A stretch of 64,000 nt of DNA, taken from positions 62,001-126,000 of the forward strand of contig WANR01000033.1 in assembly GCA_015521705.1 (NCBI GenBank), read 5' to 3'. Below the pieces are notes generated by a model. That model ran no database searches. It was given only the letters and a program-made list of their open reading frames with translations, and was not told where the DNA came from. Made by a program: the position numbers and the translations under genes. Positions 7,612-14,668 of this stretch are shown here, piece by piece; the stretch's first letter is position 1; each line of letters starts with the position of its first letter. The stretch comes from Desulfurococcales archaeon (GTDB lineage Archaea > Thermoproteota > Thermoprotei_A > Sulfolobales > Acidilobaceae).

Positions 7612-9977
7612 GGCTAGCTAAGGCCTCTCTCAGGGTACTGTATAGGAGAAGGCTTGACACCGCCTCGCTGGTCATAGTCGTAGTCCTGGTTGTTTTCATT
7701 TACGGCGTCCTGTCTCTCTCAGTGTACAATGTTAAGGAGCACGTATACGTGCAGGTCAGGTCAGAGCTCGGCGATGTGGCGGTGGCTTCAACCTTCACAG
7801 AAGACGTTGCAAGGAGGATAGCCGAGAGGGCTGGAGCTGCCAGCTATAGGCTCTACCTGGTAGCCTTCGCCAAGATGGACGTGGGCGGCGAGAACGTCAG
7901 CGTTGTACTCATAGGGGCTTCCCACTTTGACAGCGCTGTCAAGGTTAAGGCTCTCGACGGATCCAAGCCTGCAGGGGTGGGCGAGGCCGCGTACTACAAG
8001 GTTATCAGTGGCGGCGGGTTCCAGGTTCCCGATGTGGGCGCGGGTTCCATAGTGAAAGTCTATGCCTACACGTATGAAGGGGTCCTGGAGGAGCTCGAAT
8101 TCAGGATCACAGGCGTGTACAGGGGGTTTTCCTGGGTAGGCGGCCTCCCGTACGCCCTGGTCGTTAACGAGTCCGTTGTGGAGCTGATAACCGGGGGGTC
8201 CTATTACCTGGCAGCCTTCTGGACCTCTAGCGGCAATGACAAGGAGATAGACGCGCTCGAGGAGAGGCTCCTAGATGTCATGGATGATGAGGGGCTCCAG
8301 GTGTACTGGGTGTTTAAGAACAAGAAGGAGGAGAACCCCATAGTGAATCTCCTTGAGAGCGCGGCTAACATACTCCTAGTACCCACCTCGGTTGTCCTAC
8401 TGCTATCAGCCCTGCTACCAGCCGCCGCAGGTGCTATAGCGGTTTTCAGGGATTTAAGGGTGATAGCCACTCTCAGAGCCATTGGTGTGTCTTGGCCGGG
8501 GCTCTTCGCATACTACTCCCTTCCATGGATCCTGCGGGGCCTCGCGGGATCCCTGGTTGCCGTCCTGATGCTACTCCTGTGGGCCGACGACGTGTATTTC
8601 GCCCTCTTCGTCAGGGACTCGGAGATAGCCTCAATAATGAGGGATAGCCTAGGCTTCGCCTATGACTACCGCGTCTTGGCCGAGGCTTCCATTACTGCTC
8701 TGGCTCTGGTACTCCTAGGTAGCATGGTCCCCCTAGCCCTCTCAACTAGAGTAGATACTGTCAAGGTTCTCAGGATCAGTGAGGTACCCCTAGAAGCCAC
8801 CCCTCCCAGGACTATGCTGCGAGGCCCAATAGCTTTGAGGGCTGCGCTGCGAGATCTCGCCTCTAGGAGGTGGAAGCTGGTAGGTTTTGCTATAGCTCTC
8901 GGAGTTCTATGGGGCATGGCTGTCTCGATGGAGATGGAGAGTCTCGCGATAGAGGGAATTAAGGAGTTCTACGAGGAAGAGATGCCCGCCGACGCTTTTA
9001 TCTCTATAACGTCGCTGGCACCCATAGTGCCAGAGCCCGTGTGGAAAACCGTGGGCTCTGACGTGGGCCGAGACGCTTCCATAGGCTCCTACGCGATCTT
9101 CTACTCTGACGTTGTAATAAACGCTTTAGAGGCCCGGGGGGAGCGCGTTACCATCGAATTCATCTACCTGCTCGAGGGGTCGCCTCACACCGCGTTTCCC
9201 CTATCTAAGGGCAGGTATCCAGAGCGTCCAGGCGAGGCTCTAACGTCGGAAGCCCTGGCAGAGTACCTGGGCCTACAGCTTGGCGACAGGGTTAGAGCCT
9301 TGACGCCCTCAGGTGATGAAAGGTATTTCACAATAGTGGGCGTATCCAAGTCTAGAACCAATAACGGGTTCTACTTGGTTGTAGCCGACAGGGACGTGTT
9401 CGAGGAAGAGCCCGGCTACTACGACGTGACACTCTACCTAGACTTCCTGGACGGTGCCGGAGAAGGAAGCCTGGACAGTATAGAGGAGAGAATAGAGTCC
9501 CACGGGTACCTGTCAATAGTCTTCTCTCTGACGCGCAGCGACATAGTTGACGGTATCGACATCCTAGGCTCGTTTCTCAAGGCGATATTCTCGGGCCTCG
9601 TAGCGGTCTCCTCGATAGCTGCTGGTGTCGTTGTCTCTAGCATGGCCCTTGTGGACGCCTCTACCAGGTCTAGGGAGATAGCGGTTCTCCTAGCCCTGGG
9701 AGCCTCGAGAAGGCTGGTTATAGCCAGCTACCTCTTACAGCTACTAGTAGCGCTAGCGTTGGCGGCCCCCCTGGCGCTCATATCTGGCTATGTACTGGCC
9801 GAGGCCACGGCGGCCAGGTCAGCCCTAGCCCTCGGCTACCTAGACCCACAGCTGGATCCCGGCGCCGTGGCTACACCGCTCTTCACAATATCCCTTGCTA
9901 TAACGGTTGCCTGGCTACTAGCGGCCCTACTAGTCTTCCTCAGGAGGCTTAAAGTGACTGAGGTGCTCAGGGAATAA
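7608..9977 (+). CDS. FtsX/MacB-fold ABC transporter permease
   Basis: The 789-residue permease has an N-terminal membrane helix, a long extracytoplasmic domain (about 40-245), a block of three membrane helices (about 250-370), a second single helix and outer domain (about 425-670), and a final three-helix FtsX block. This duplicated FtsX layout is that of MacB/LolCE-like mechanotransmission systems, which expel substrates or drive surface proteins rather than import solutes. The start is TTG 7608, coupled to the ATPase stop. The three short genes that follow are candidates for partners, but nothing in their sequence proves it. Confidence 0.85.
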   Translation: MRLAKASLRVLYRRRLDTASLVIVVVLVVFIYGVLSLSVYNVKEHVYVQVRSELGDVAVASTFTEDVARRIAERAGAASYRLYLVAFAKMDVGGENVSVVLIGASHFDSAVKVKALDGSKPAGVGEAAYYKVISGGGFQVPDVGAGSIVKVYAYTYEGVLEELEFRITGVYRGFSWVGGLPYALVVNESVVELITGGSYYLAAFWTSSGNDKEIDALEERLLDVMDDEGLQVYWVFKNKKEENPIVNLLESAANILLVPTSVVLLLSALLPAAAGAIAVFRDLRVIATLRAIGVSWPGLFAYYSLPWILRGLAGSLVAVLMLLLWADDVYFALFVRDSEIASIMRDSLGFAYDYRVLAEASITALALVLLGSMVPLALSTRVDTVKVLRISEVPLEATPPRTMLRGPIALRAALRDLASRRWKLVGFAIALGVLWGMAVSMEMESLAIEGIKEFYEEEMPADAFISITSLAPIVPEPVWKTVGSDVGRDASIGSYAIFYSDVVINALEARGERVTIEFIYLLEGSPHTAFPLSKGRYPERPGEALTSEALAEYLGLQLGDRVRALTPSGDERYFTIVGVSKSRTNNGFYLVVADRDVFEEEPGYYDVTLYLDFLDGAGEGSLDSIEERIESHGYLSIVFSLTRSDIVDGIDILGSFLKAIFSGLVAVSSIAAGVVVSSMALVDASTRSREIAVLLALGASRRLVIASYLLQLLVALALAAPLALISGYVLAEATAARSALALGYLDPQLDPGAVATPLFTISLAITVAWLLAALLVFLRRLKVTEVLRE

Positions 9978-10054
9978 CGCTATTGCCCACTACCTGATCA
10001 CTCCGCCACTGTTAAGAGAGAATAACCTGGTCAATATAATAGCCTAGTATATGG

Positions 10055-10468
10055 GTGGCCTGGATCGTGCCTGGAGAGGAAAAGAGGAGAGAGCCCTGGA
10101 GAGAGGACGTGGAGGAGCTCCGCGAGGTACTCACGGCTATATCTGATTTTCTCTCGTCACTTAAGGAACCAGTTAGAGAGCTGCTCTCAGCGATAGTGGG
10201 GCCCATTGAAGGCGGGAAGCTTGGAAGGGAGATAGGAGACTTCTACAGGGGCCTCAAGGAGAGCGGAGTCCCCGAAGAGATGGCGGTCCAGATGACGCGG
10301 GAGTATTTCAGGAAGAGGCTCGAGAGCCTGCCCTCTGTCGCTTCCTTCGTTGATGCCCTAAAAGAGGCTATAAGGGGAGGTGTCCCTGGGGCTAGAGTTG
10401 CCGTAAAGACTGGGGAAAAGCGTGAAGACATGGAGTCGGGTAACGACAAGGGTGACAGGGAGGGGTAG
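10055..10468 (+). CDS. small charged protein of unknown function, paralogue of the gene at 10971
   Basis: I do not recognise this 137-residue protein. It is predicted helical and charged, with no membrane segment, and ends in a Lys/Glu/Asp-rich tail. A central stretch reads SGVPEEMAVQMTREY, which lines up with AGLPKSLARQLSSEY in the protein encoded at 10971; the shared pattern is G-(V/L)-P-x-x-(M/L)-A-x-Q-(M/L)-(T/S)-x-EY. The GTG start at 10055 follows a TATA-like tcaatataat at 10031, about 24 bases away; a GTG at 10067 is an alternative. It follows the ABC permease by 77 bases on the same strand. Confidence 0.6.
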   Translation: MAWIVPGEEKRREPWREDVEELREVLTAISDFLSSLKEPVRELLSAIVGPIEGGKLGREIGDFYRGLKESGVPEEMAVQMTREYFRKRLESLPSVASFVDALKEAIRGGVPGARVAVKTGEKREDMESGNDKGDREG

Positions 10469-10537
10469 CCGGCGCCTAGTATAAAGGTGCTCTAGGCTGG
10501 GGGCCTGACTGTTCGGGCGTGCTCTATGGTGTGGTAG

Positions 10538-10966
10538 TTGAGCCTTGAGGAAAGGCTTAACAGGATAGAGGAGATGCTTAGAGAAGTCATGAAGCGGTTG
10601 GATGAGCTTGAGTGGCTTCTAGGCGGCTATAGGGAGGAGGCGGAGGCTACAAGGCTGGCTGCGAGGCTTGTAGCTACAGGGATCTACCCGGCATACGCTA
10701 TTATCGAGGCGGCTAGGAGGGTTGTAAAGGTTGTTAGGCTGGCAGGTCCCCTGGATCCCATCTCTAGGAGCGTGATAGAGGCCCTCTCCATGTGCGAACC
10801 CGCCACCATATCCGATATTACTAGGAGGGTCAGGGAGCTCCGGGGGACGGCCTCTAGGAGAATAGTGGCTGAGAGGGTTAGAAAGCTTGAAGCTAGGGGC
10901 TTGGTGGTCAAACTGGGCAAGGGCCCCAGGCCGGGCTACACGCTAAGAGAGTGCCTTCAGGCATAG
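10538..10966 (+). CDS. coiled-coil plus winged-helix DNA-binding protein
   Basis: The 142-residue protein begins with a leucine-heptad coiled coil (residues 3-40) and ends with a winged helix-turn-helix (about 85-138: VIEALSMCEPATISDITRRV, a recognition helix with VAERVRKLEARGLV and a short wing). That is the form of a dimeric transcription factor. No ligand domain is apparent. It starts at TTG 10538 and is followed after four bases by the next small gene, so it probably belongs to a regulatory unit with its two small neighbours. The target genes are unknown. Confidence 0.65.
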   Translation: MSLEERLNRIEEMLREVMKRLDELEWLLGGYREEAEATRLAARLVATGIYPAYAIIEAARRVVKVVRLAGPLDPISRSVIEALSMCEPATISDITRRVRELRGTASRRIVAERVRKLEARGLVVKLGKGPRPGYTLRECLQA

Positions 10967-10970
10967 GCTG

Positions 10971-11276
10971 GTGGTAGTGGTGGGGTCTTTCAGGCTCCTA
11001 GCCTACATGCTCCTCTACACGGTTTTCATGACAGCCAAGATCCTTGGCGAGTCCTTCATACTCTACCTACACGTCCGGGCCCACGTGTATAGGGTGCGGC
11101 GTAGGATGCTTAGAGAGTTTAGAAAAGCCCTTGCAGAGGCTGGCCTGCCCAAGAGCCTCGCAAGACAGCTCTCCAGCGAGTACTCCGTGTTCCTATCTAG
11201 GAACTACAGGATCCCGGGGATGCGTGATCTCCTATCTATTGCCTGGAAAACTGGTTGCTCCTTCAAGGCCTCGTAA
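10971..11276 (+). CDS. small single-pass membrane protein, paralogue of the gene at 10055
   Basis: The 101-residue protein has a hydrophobic helix at residues 6-30 followed by a basic cytoplasmic part (VRRRMLREFRK). The middle carries AGLPKSLARQLSSEY, matching the motif of the soluble protein at 10055. I do not know the family. Clustered GTG codons (10971, 10977, 10980) leave the exact start open. The gene is four bases after the winged-helix gene. Confidence 0.55.
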   Translation: MVVVGSFRLLAYMLLYTVFMTAKILGESFILYLHVRAHVYRVRRRMLREFRKALAEAGLPKSLARQLSSEYSVFLSRNYRIPGMRDLLSIAWKTGCSFKAS

Positions 11277-11316
11277 GAGCATAAAGGGCTCCCAGGTCTG
11301 ATGCACACGCTAAGGC

Positions 11317-12168
11317 TCAGCCCCCAGCAGCCAGGGCCACTCTTAGAGTAGAACCCGTATAGGGGTCTGGCTCCACGCTACCCTCTATGGAGTCCAGCTC
11401 GCCCTGGACAATCATCTCTAGTACCTGAGGCAGGACGGAGTCCATGTAGACCCATGTCACGTTGCCCTCCCAGGCTATATACGCCATAGCTCCTTTCGAC
11501 AGGAATACGCTTGCCAGGCTATCATCGTCCATGCCATAGCACCCGAAGAACATGACTATAGAGCCCTCTTTTAGATCCCCGATTTTCTCCTCAAAGAACT
11601 TAGGGCTCAGCGTGAGGTATCTGGGCAGCTTTGACAGCTCCTCGGCGCTCAGCCTCACGCCGGGTGGGGGTATTATACCCTTGGCCATGAGCCCCTCGTC
11701 TATCCACTTGACGGGGTATCCTCCATAGATCCTGTTAGCCTCCTTGAGGTAGAGCCCTGTGTATATGTAGGCCCCCTTGGGGAACTGGCCTTTCTCCTCG
11801 CTGTTAAACGCTCCGTGGGCCCTGAACAGTATTATGTCGTATTCTCCTAGACTATAGAGGGGGTCTACGGTCGCGTTTCTCCCCAGGTACACTTCCACCT
11901 CGTACCCTGCGCCTTCCAGTATATTGATAACGTTTTCTAGTAGCTTGTCGTTGGGATACTCCCTGTAGAGGCTATCATAGATAAGAGCCCTCTTAGGAGC
12001 CTCGACTTCCTGGACCACGCCAGTCTCTAAAGGCGGTTTCGCGGAGCCATCCTCTTGGCCCGGATAGAGGGCCGCAGCTATAACTACTAGCATAACTGCT
12101 ATAAAGGATGCAGCTAGAGCCTTGAACCGCTTGTCCACGAGGATCCGCGAACGCCTGGCACGGGCCAA
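11317..12168 (-). CDS. membrane-anchored caspase-like (clan CD) domain protein
   Basis: The 283-residue protein has a short basic N-terminus, one membrane helix (about 18-35) and a soluble domain that should lie outside the cell. Two hydrophobic strands end in the residues that define clan CD cysteine peptidases: DIILFRAHG with His118 and SIVMFFGCYG with Cys210, each followed by glycine, about 90 residues apart. A Rossmann-like start (ALIYDSLYREYP, then a helix) precedes them. This matches the HG...(G)C pattern of caspase/gingipain/CHAT proteins. Peptidase activity is inferred, and a non-catalytic relative is possible. The start is TTG 12168. It is convergent with the small gene at 10971. Confidence 0.55.
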   Translation of the reverse strand: MARARRSRILVDKRFKALAASFIAVMLVVIAAALYPGQEDGSAKPPLETGVVQEVEAPKRALIYDSLYREYPNDKLLENVINILEGAGYEVEVYLGRNATVDPLYSLGEYDIILFRAHGAFNSEEKGQFPKGAYIYTGLYLKEANRIYGGYPVKWIDEGLMAKGIIPPPGVRLSAEELSKLPRYLTLSPKFFEEKIGDLKEGSIVMFFGCYGMDDDSLASVFLSKGAMAYIAWEGNVTWVYMDSVLPQVLEMIVQGELDSIEGSVEPDPYTGSTLRVALAAGG

Positions 12169-12488
12169 AATTATGGCACCACTCCTATCGGGCTACCTTC
12201 AGGGATTTTCTTATTTGTTATACCAGTACCAGGCCTTTTAAACCCAACCAGCTGATGGCACGGCATTCGCCAAGACGTGGCCGTTATCTGTACTGGCGTG
12301 GCAACAGGCTAATCCACTCTCTTTCCCCTGCATCTTTACTTAGATAGGCTAGAGGCCTCTGGGCCCTGAATCCTGCCAGGGAGAAGGTTCTAGGCTGGAG
12401 CCTCAAAACTTTAGAGGTAGCGGGAAAACAGTTACTGTGAGCCTTTAGGGGGCTCTCGGGGAAAAGTGGTGGAGTGTGCGTAACAGGT
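12169..12488. other. intergenic stretch without a recognised gene
   Basis: The 320 bases between the caspase-like gene and inositol-phosphate synthase, both on the minus strand, hold no convincing reading frame. A ttttaaa run at 12236-12242 could be a minus-strand TATA box for the caspase-like gene, but it lies about 70 bases from its start. Confidence 0.4.
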
Positions 12489-13649
12489 TTAGTTCATGCG
12501 CAGTATTTCCTCTCTCCTGAGTAGCTCTAGGAGCTTATAGTAGGCAACGATCCTTGACACGTTCTTCGAGCCGCTGGGGCCTGGCTTCTTCATGAAGAAA
12601 GAGTTGACCTCGTAAATTGTCCCCCTATATCCTCTCTCGAGTAGGGCTTTTGAGATCCTGGCTGCGTCGACTACTAGGCCTGCAAGGGCTGGGCTGTCGT
12701 TGATCCTCATGTTAACGACGAGCTCGTCCTCTAGTCCGTTGAATGTCTTCCACCATATATGCATCGACACGAACTTTTTGTCTCCTAGAGGTTCCAAGTA
12801 CCCTGTTGGCTTTATGAAGTGGGGTGCGTCGTAGCCAAGTATATCCTCTACCACACTGCTCTTAGTCAACTCCTTCATTAGGTTTCTCCCAGGATCAGTG
12901 AGGGCAAGGAAGTCTGTGTTGCCTCCTATGTTGAACTGCGCTATTGACAGGACCCTCCTATTCCTCTCTGCTAGGTGCTCTAGGAGGTCTGCTGTAAGGG
13001 GTGTAGCTCCCGTGGCTCCGTCGTCTCCCAGTATTAGTGACCCCTTCTTTGCATACTCCCTTACCAGGGTTTCATCGTTCGCTAGGGGTGTCGGTATGAA
13101 GTTGAGGAACGAAACACCCCTACCATTGCCAGGGCCCTCGAGAGCGGCCACGGCATAGGCGTGGCTGGCAGTAATCCTGTCCCTAGAGGATAGCAGGGGG
13201 TGCGAAGCCTCGCTGCCCCTCCTAGTCCCATGCTCCGTCGTTATAAGGTTGACAACTACATCGACCCTGTGGGCTTTGAACGCGTCAGCTAAGACGCTTA
13301 TAGCAGCGTCTATCCCGGCCCTCTCCTCTATCCCCCTAGCCTTTAATGGTAGCCCCCTAGTGCTGTCGAGGTGTATGCCCCTAACGATCTCTACCTCTCT
13401 GAGGCTCTCCGGCACCGGCAGGATCCCTCCAAGCTCTCGCCTGGCTACGTCGTAAACGCTCCTACCCACCTTGGAGTCGTCCACGTCTACGTAGAATGCC
13501 AGCTCCAGGTCCTCGATTCTTGGTTCCACCCTGTACCTGGCCAGGGGTACTCCTACAGGCTCCAGTTCGCCTTCCTTAATCCTCTCCAGGCCTACCGCGA
13601 AGTGCAGGCCTACAAGGCCTGCACCTAGGACAGCCACTCTCACGCTCAT
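12489..13649 (-). CDS. ino1: myo-inositol-1-phosphate synthase
   Basis: This NAD-dependent enzyme converts glucose 6-phosphate to 1L-myo-inositol 1-phosphate, the precursor of archaeal inositol phospholipids and of the thermoprotectant di-myo-inositol phosphate. The protein (386 residues from this start) opens with a Rossmann GAGLVG motif, has a GDDGATGATPL segment and the family-specific GGNTDF followed by the lysine-rich catalytic region with FVSMHIWWK and MRINDSPA. The open frame continues upstream to 13889, but ATG 13649 is preferred because aggaggtg lies eight bases before it and the Rossmann strand follows directly. Length agrees with archaeal and mycobacterial homologues. Confidence 0.92.
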   Translation of the reverse strand: MSVRVAVLGAGLVGLHFAVGLERIKEGELEPVGVPLARYRVEPRIEDLELAFYVDVDDSKVGRSVYDVARRELGGILPVPESLREVEIVRGIHLDSTRGLPLKARGIEERAGIDAAISVLADAFKAHRVDVVVNLITTEHGTRRGSEASHPLLSSRDRITASHAYAVAALEGPGNGRGVSFLNFIPTPLANDETLVREYAKKGSLILGDDGATGATPLTADLLEHLAERNRRVLSIAQFNIGGNTDFLALTDPGRNLMKELTKSSVVEDILGYDAPHFIKPTGYLEPLGDKKFVSMHIWWKTFNGLEDELVVNMRINDSPALAGLVVDAARISKALLERGYRGTIYEVNSFFMKKPGPSGSKNVSRIVAYYKLLELLRREEILRMN

Positions 13650-13748
13650 AACTCCCCACCTCCTGAGAGAGCCTGGTACGAGGCGCTGGGGAAAGTGGGG
13701 TTTGGCTTGAAGATGTTCTGGATCAGCCTTGTTAATCATATATGTGGG

Positions 13749-13778
13749 TCCACTAGAATAAAAGCTTGTTCTAGTGGA
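13749..13778. promoter_or_regulatory. perfect inverted repeat, probable operator
   Basis: The arms tccactagaa (13749-13758) and ttctagtgga (13769-13778) are exact reverse complements around a 10-base spacer, so their centres are 20 bases apart, two helical turns. A TATA-like ggtataaag begins three bases after the right arm. The layout fits a dimeric regulator site more than an RNA terminator, since no T-run follows. Confidence 0.5.
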
Positions 13779-13931
13779 GGGGTATAAAGTGTACGCTTGA
13801 AAGGGTTTTGGGGGCGTGCATTTTTCATTGAACGCTCTCGCACTGATCTGTTTTTTGCGCGGTTCAAGTCTTTCCATGTGGACTAACATTTCTACCTGTA
13901 GACGTGTTGCGATTTTTCCAACATTTATACA

Positions 13932-13945
13932 AGTATAAATATATA
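13932..13945 (+). promoter_or_regulatory. TATA box of the oxidase operon
   Basis: agtataaatatata lies about 30 to 43 bases before the GTG start of subunit II. It is the strongest A/T element in the intergenic region and sits at the correct distance for a transcript with a short leader. Confidence 0.5.
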
Positions 13946-13974
13946 TCCCTTAATATTCAGGTGAACCTTACGGA

Positions 13975-14655
13975 GTGAGTGTTGGGGGCTGTCTGGTGAG
14001 TGCAGAGGTAGTCCCACCCGACGAGGTCTGGTGGTCCCTCTTCAAAATGTACACTATAGCAGCTGTAGCCCTTGGAGCCTTCGTGTCCGCCATTCTCGCA
14101 TATTTCATGATAAAGTACAGGGAGAAGGCGGTCAAGGAGGACCCGGTAGACGCGCCGAAGCCTGGAACCATACCGTCCATGACAGCTAAGGTGGGGAAGT
14201 CTGTTTTCATGCTACTGGTCAGCGGCATAATAGTCACGGGGCTAACAGTCTACAGCTTCATACCCACGGACTACGTGGAGAAGCCGCCTAAGAACCCGGA
14301 CATGGTGATCTGGGTCACGGGGTACGCGTGGCGCTGGGAGTTCGAGTACCCCAACGGCGTCAAGACAAGCGGCGAGGTTGTGTTGCCGACCAACACTCTT
14401 GTAGAATTCAAAGTTACTAGCGGAGATCTCTTCCACGCGTTCGGCATACCGGATATAGAAGGGGCCAAGATAGACGCTATACCAGGCATTGTGAACTCTG
14501 TCTGGATAACGACTCCCAGCGAGCCGGGAGAGTTCGAGATCCTATGCTACGAGTACTGCGGGATAGGCCATACCTACATGACAGCGAAGATGATAATAGT
14601 TACCCCCGAAGAGTTCGAGCGCTGGATGAACGAGAAGCTTGAGGAGTCAGGCTAG
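13975..14655 (+). CDS. aoxA: heme-copper oxidase subunit II (CuA domain)
   Basis: Subunit II receives electrons at a binuclear CuA site on the outer face and passes them to the hemes of subunit I. The 226-residue protein has two membrane helices (about 25-48 and 76-97), then the cupredoxin domain. All CuA ligands are visible: H154, C191, E193, C195, H199 and M202 in CYEYCGIGHTYM. The tryptophan-rich strand TGYAWRWEFEYP that relays electrons is present. No heme-c domain is fused. The start is GTG 13975 (GTG 13996 is possible). The next gene begins 13 bases after its stop. The symbol follows my recollection of Aeropyrum naming. Confidence 0.92.
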   Translation: MSVGGCLVSAEVVPPDEVWWSLFKMYTIAAVALGAFVSAILAYFMIKYREKAVKEDPVDAPKPGTIPSMTAKVGKSVFMLLVSGIIVTGLTVYSFIPTDYVEKPPKNPDMVIWVTGYAWRWEFEYPNGVKTSGEVVLPTNTLVEFKVTSGDLFHAFGIPDIEGAKIDAIPGIVNSVWITTPSEPGEFEILCYEYCGIGHTYMTAKMIIVTPEEFERWMNEKLEESG

Positions 14656-14668
14656 GGGGTGCCTCATA

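Larger units (their letters stand above)
13650..13974. other. divergent regulatory region between ino1 and the oxidase operon
   Basis: These 325 bases carry no gene. They hold a 10-base inverted repeat (13749-13778), a TATA-like ggtataaag at 13781-13789 and a second, stronger TATA run near 13932-13945 close to the oxidase start. Confidence 0.6.

Noticed and set aside
13650-13889. N-terminal extension of inositol-phosphate synthase up to 13889
   Set aside because: The extra 80 residues have no family likeness and a strong ribosome site precedes ATG 13649.
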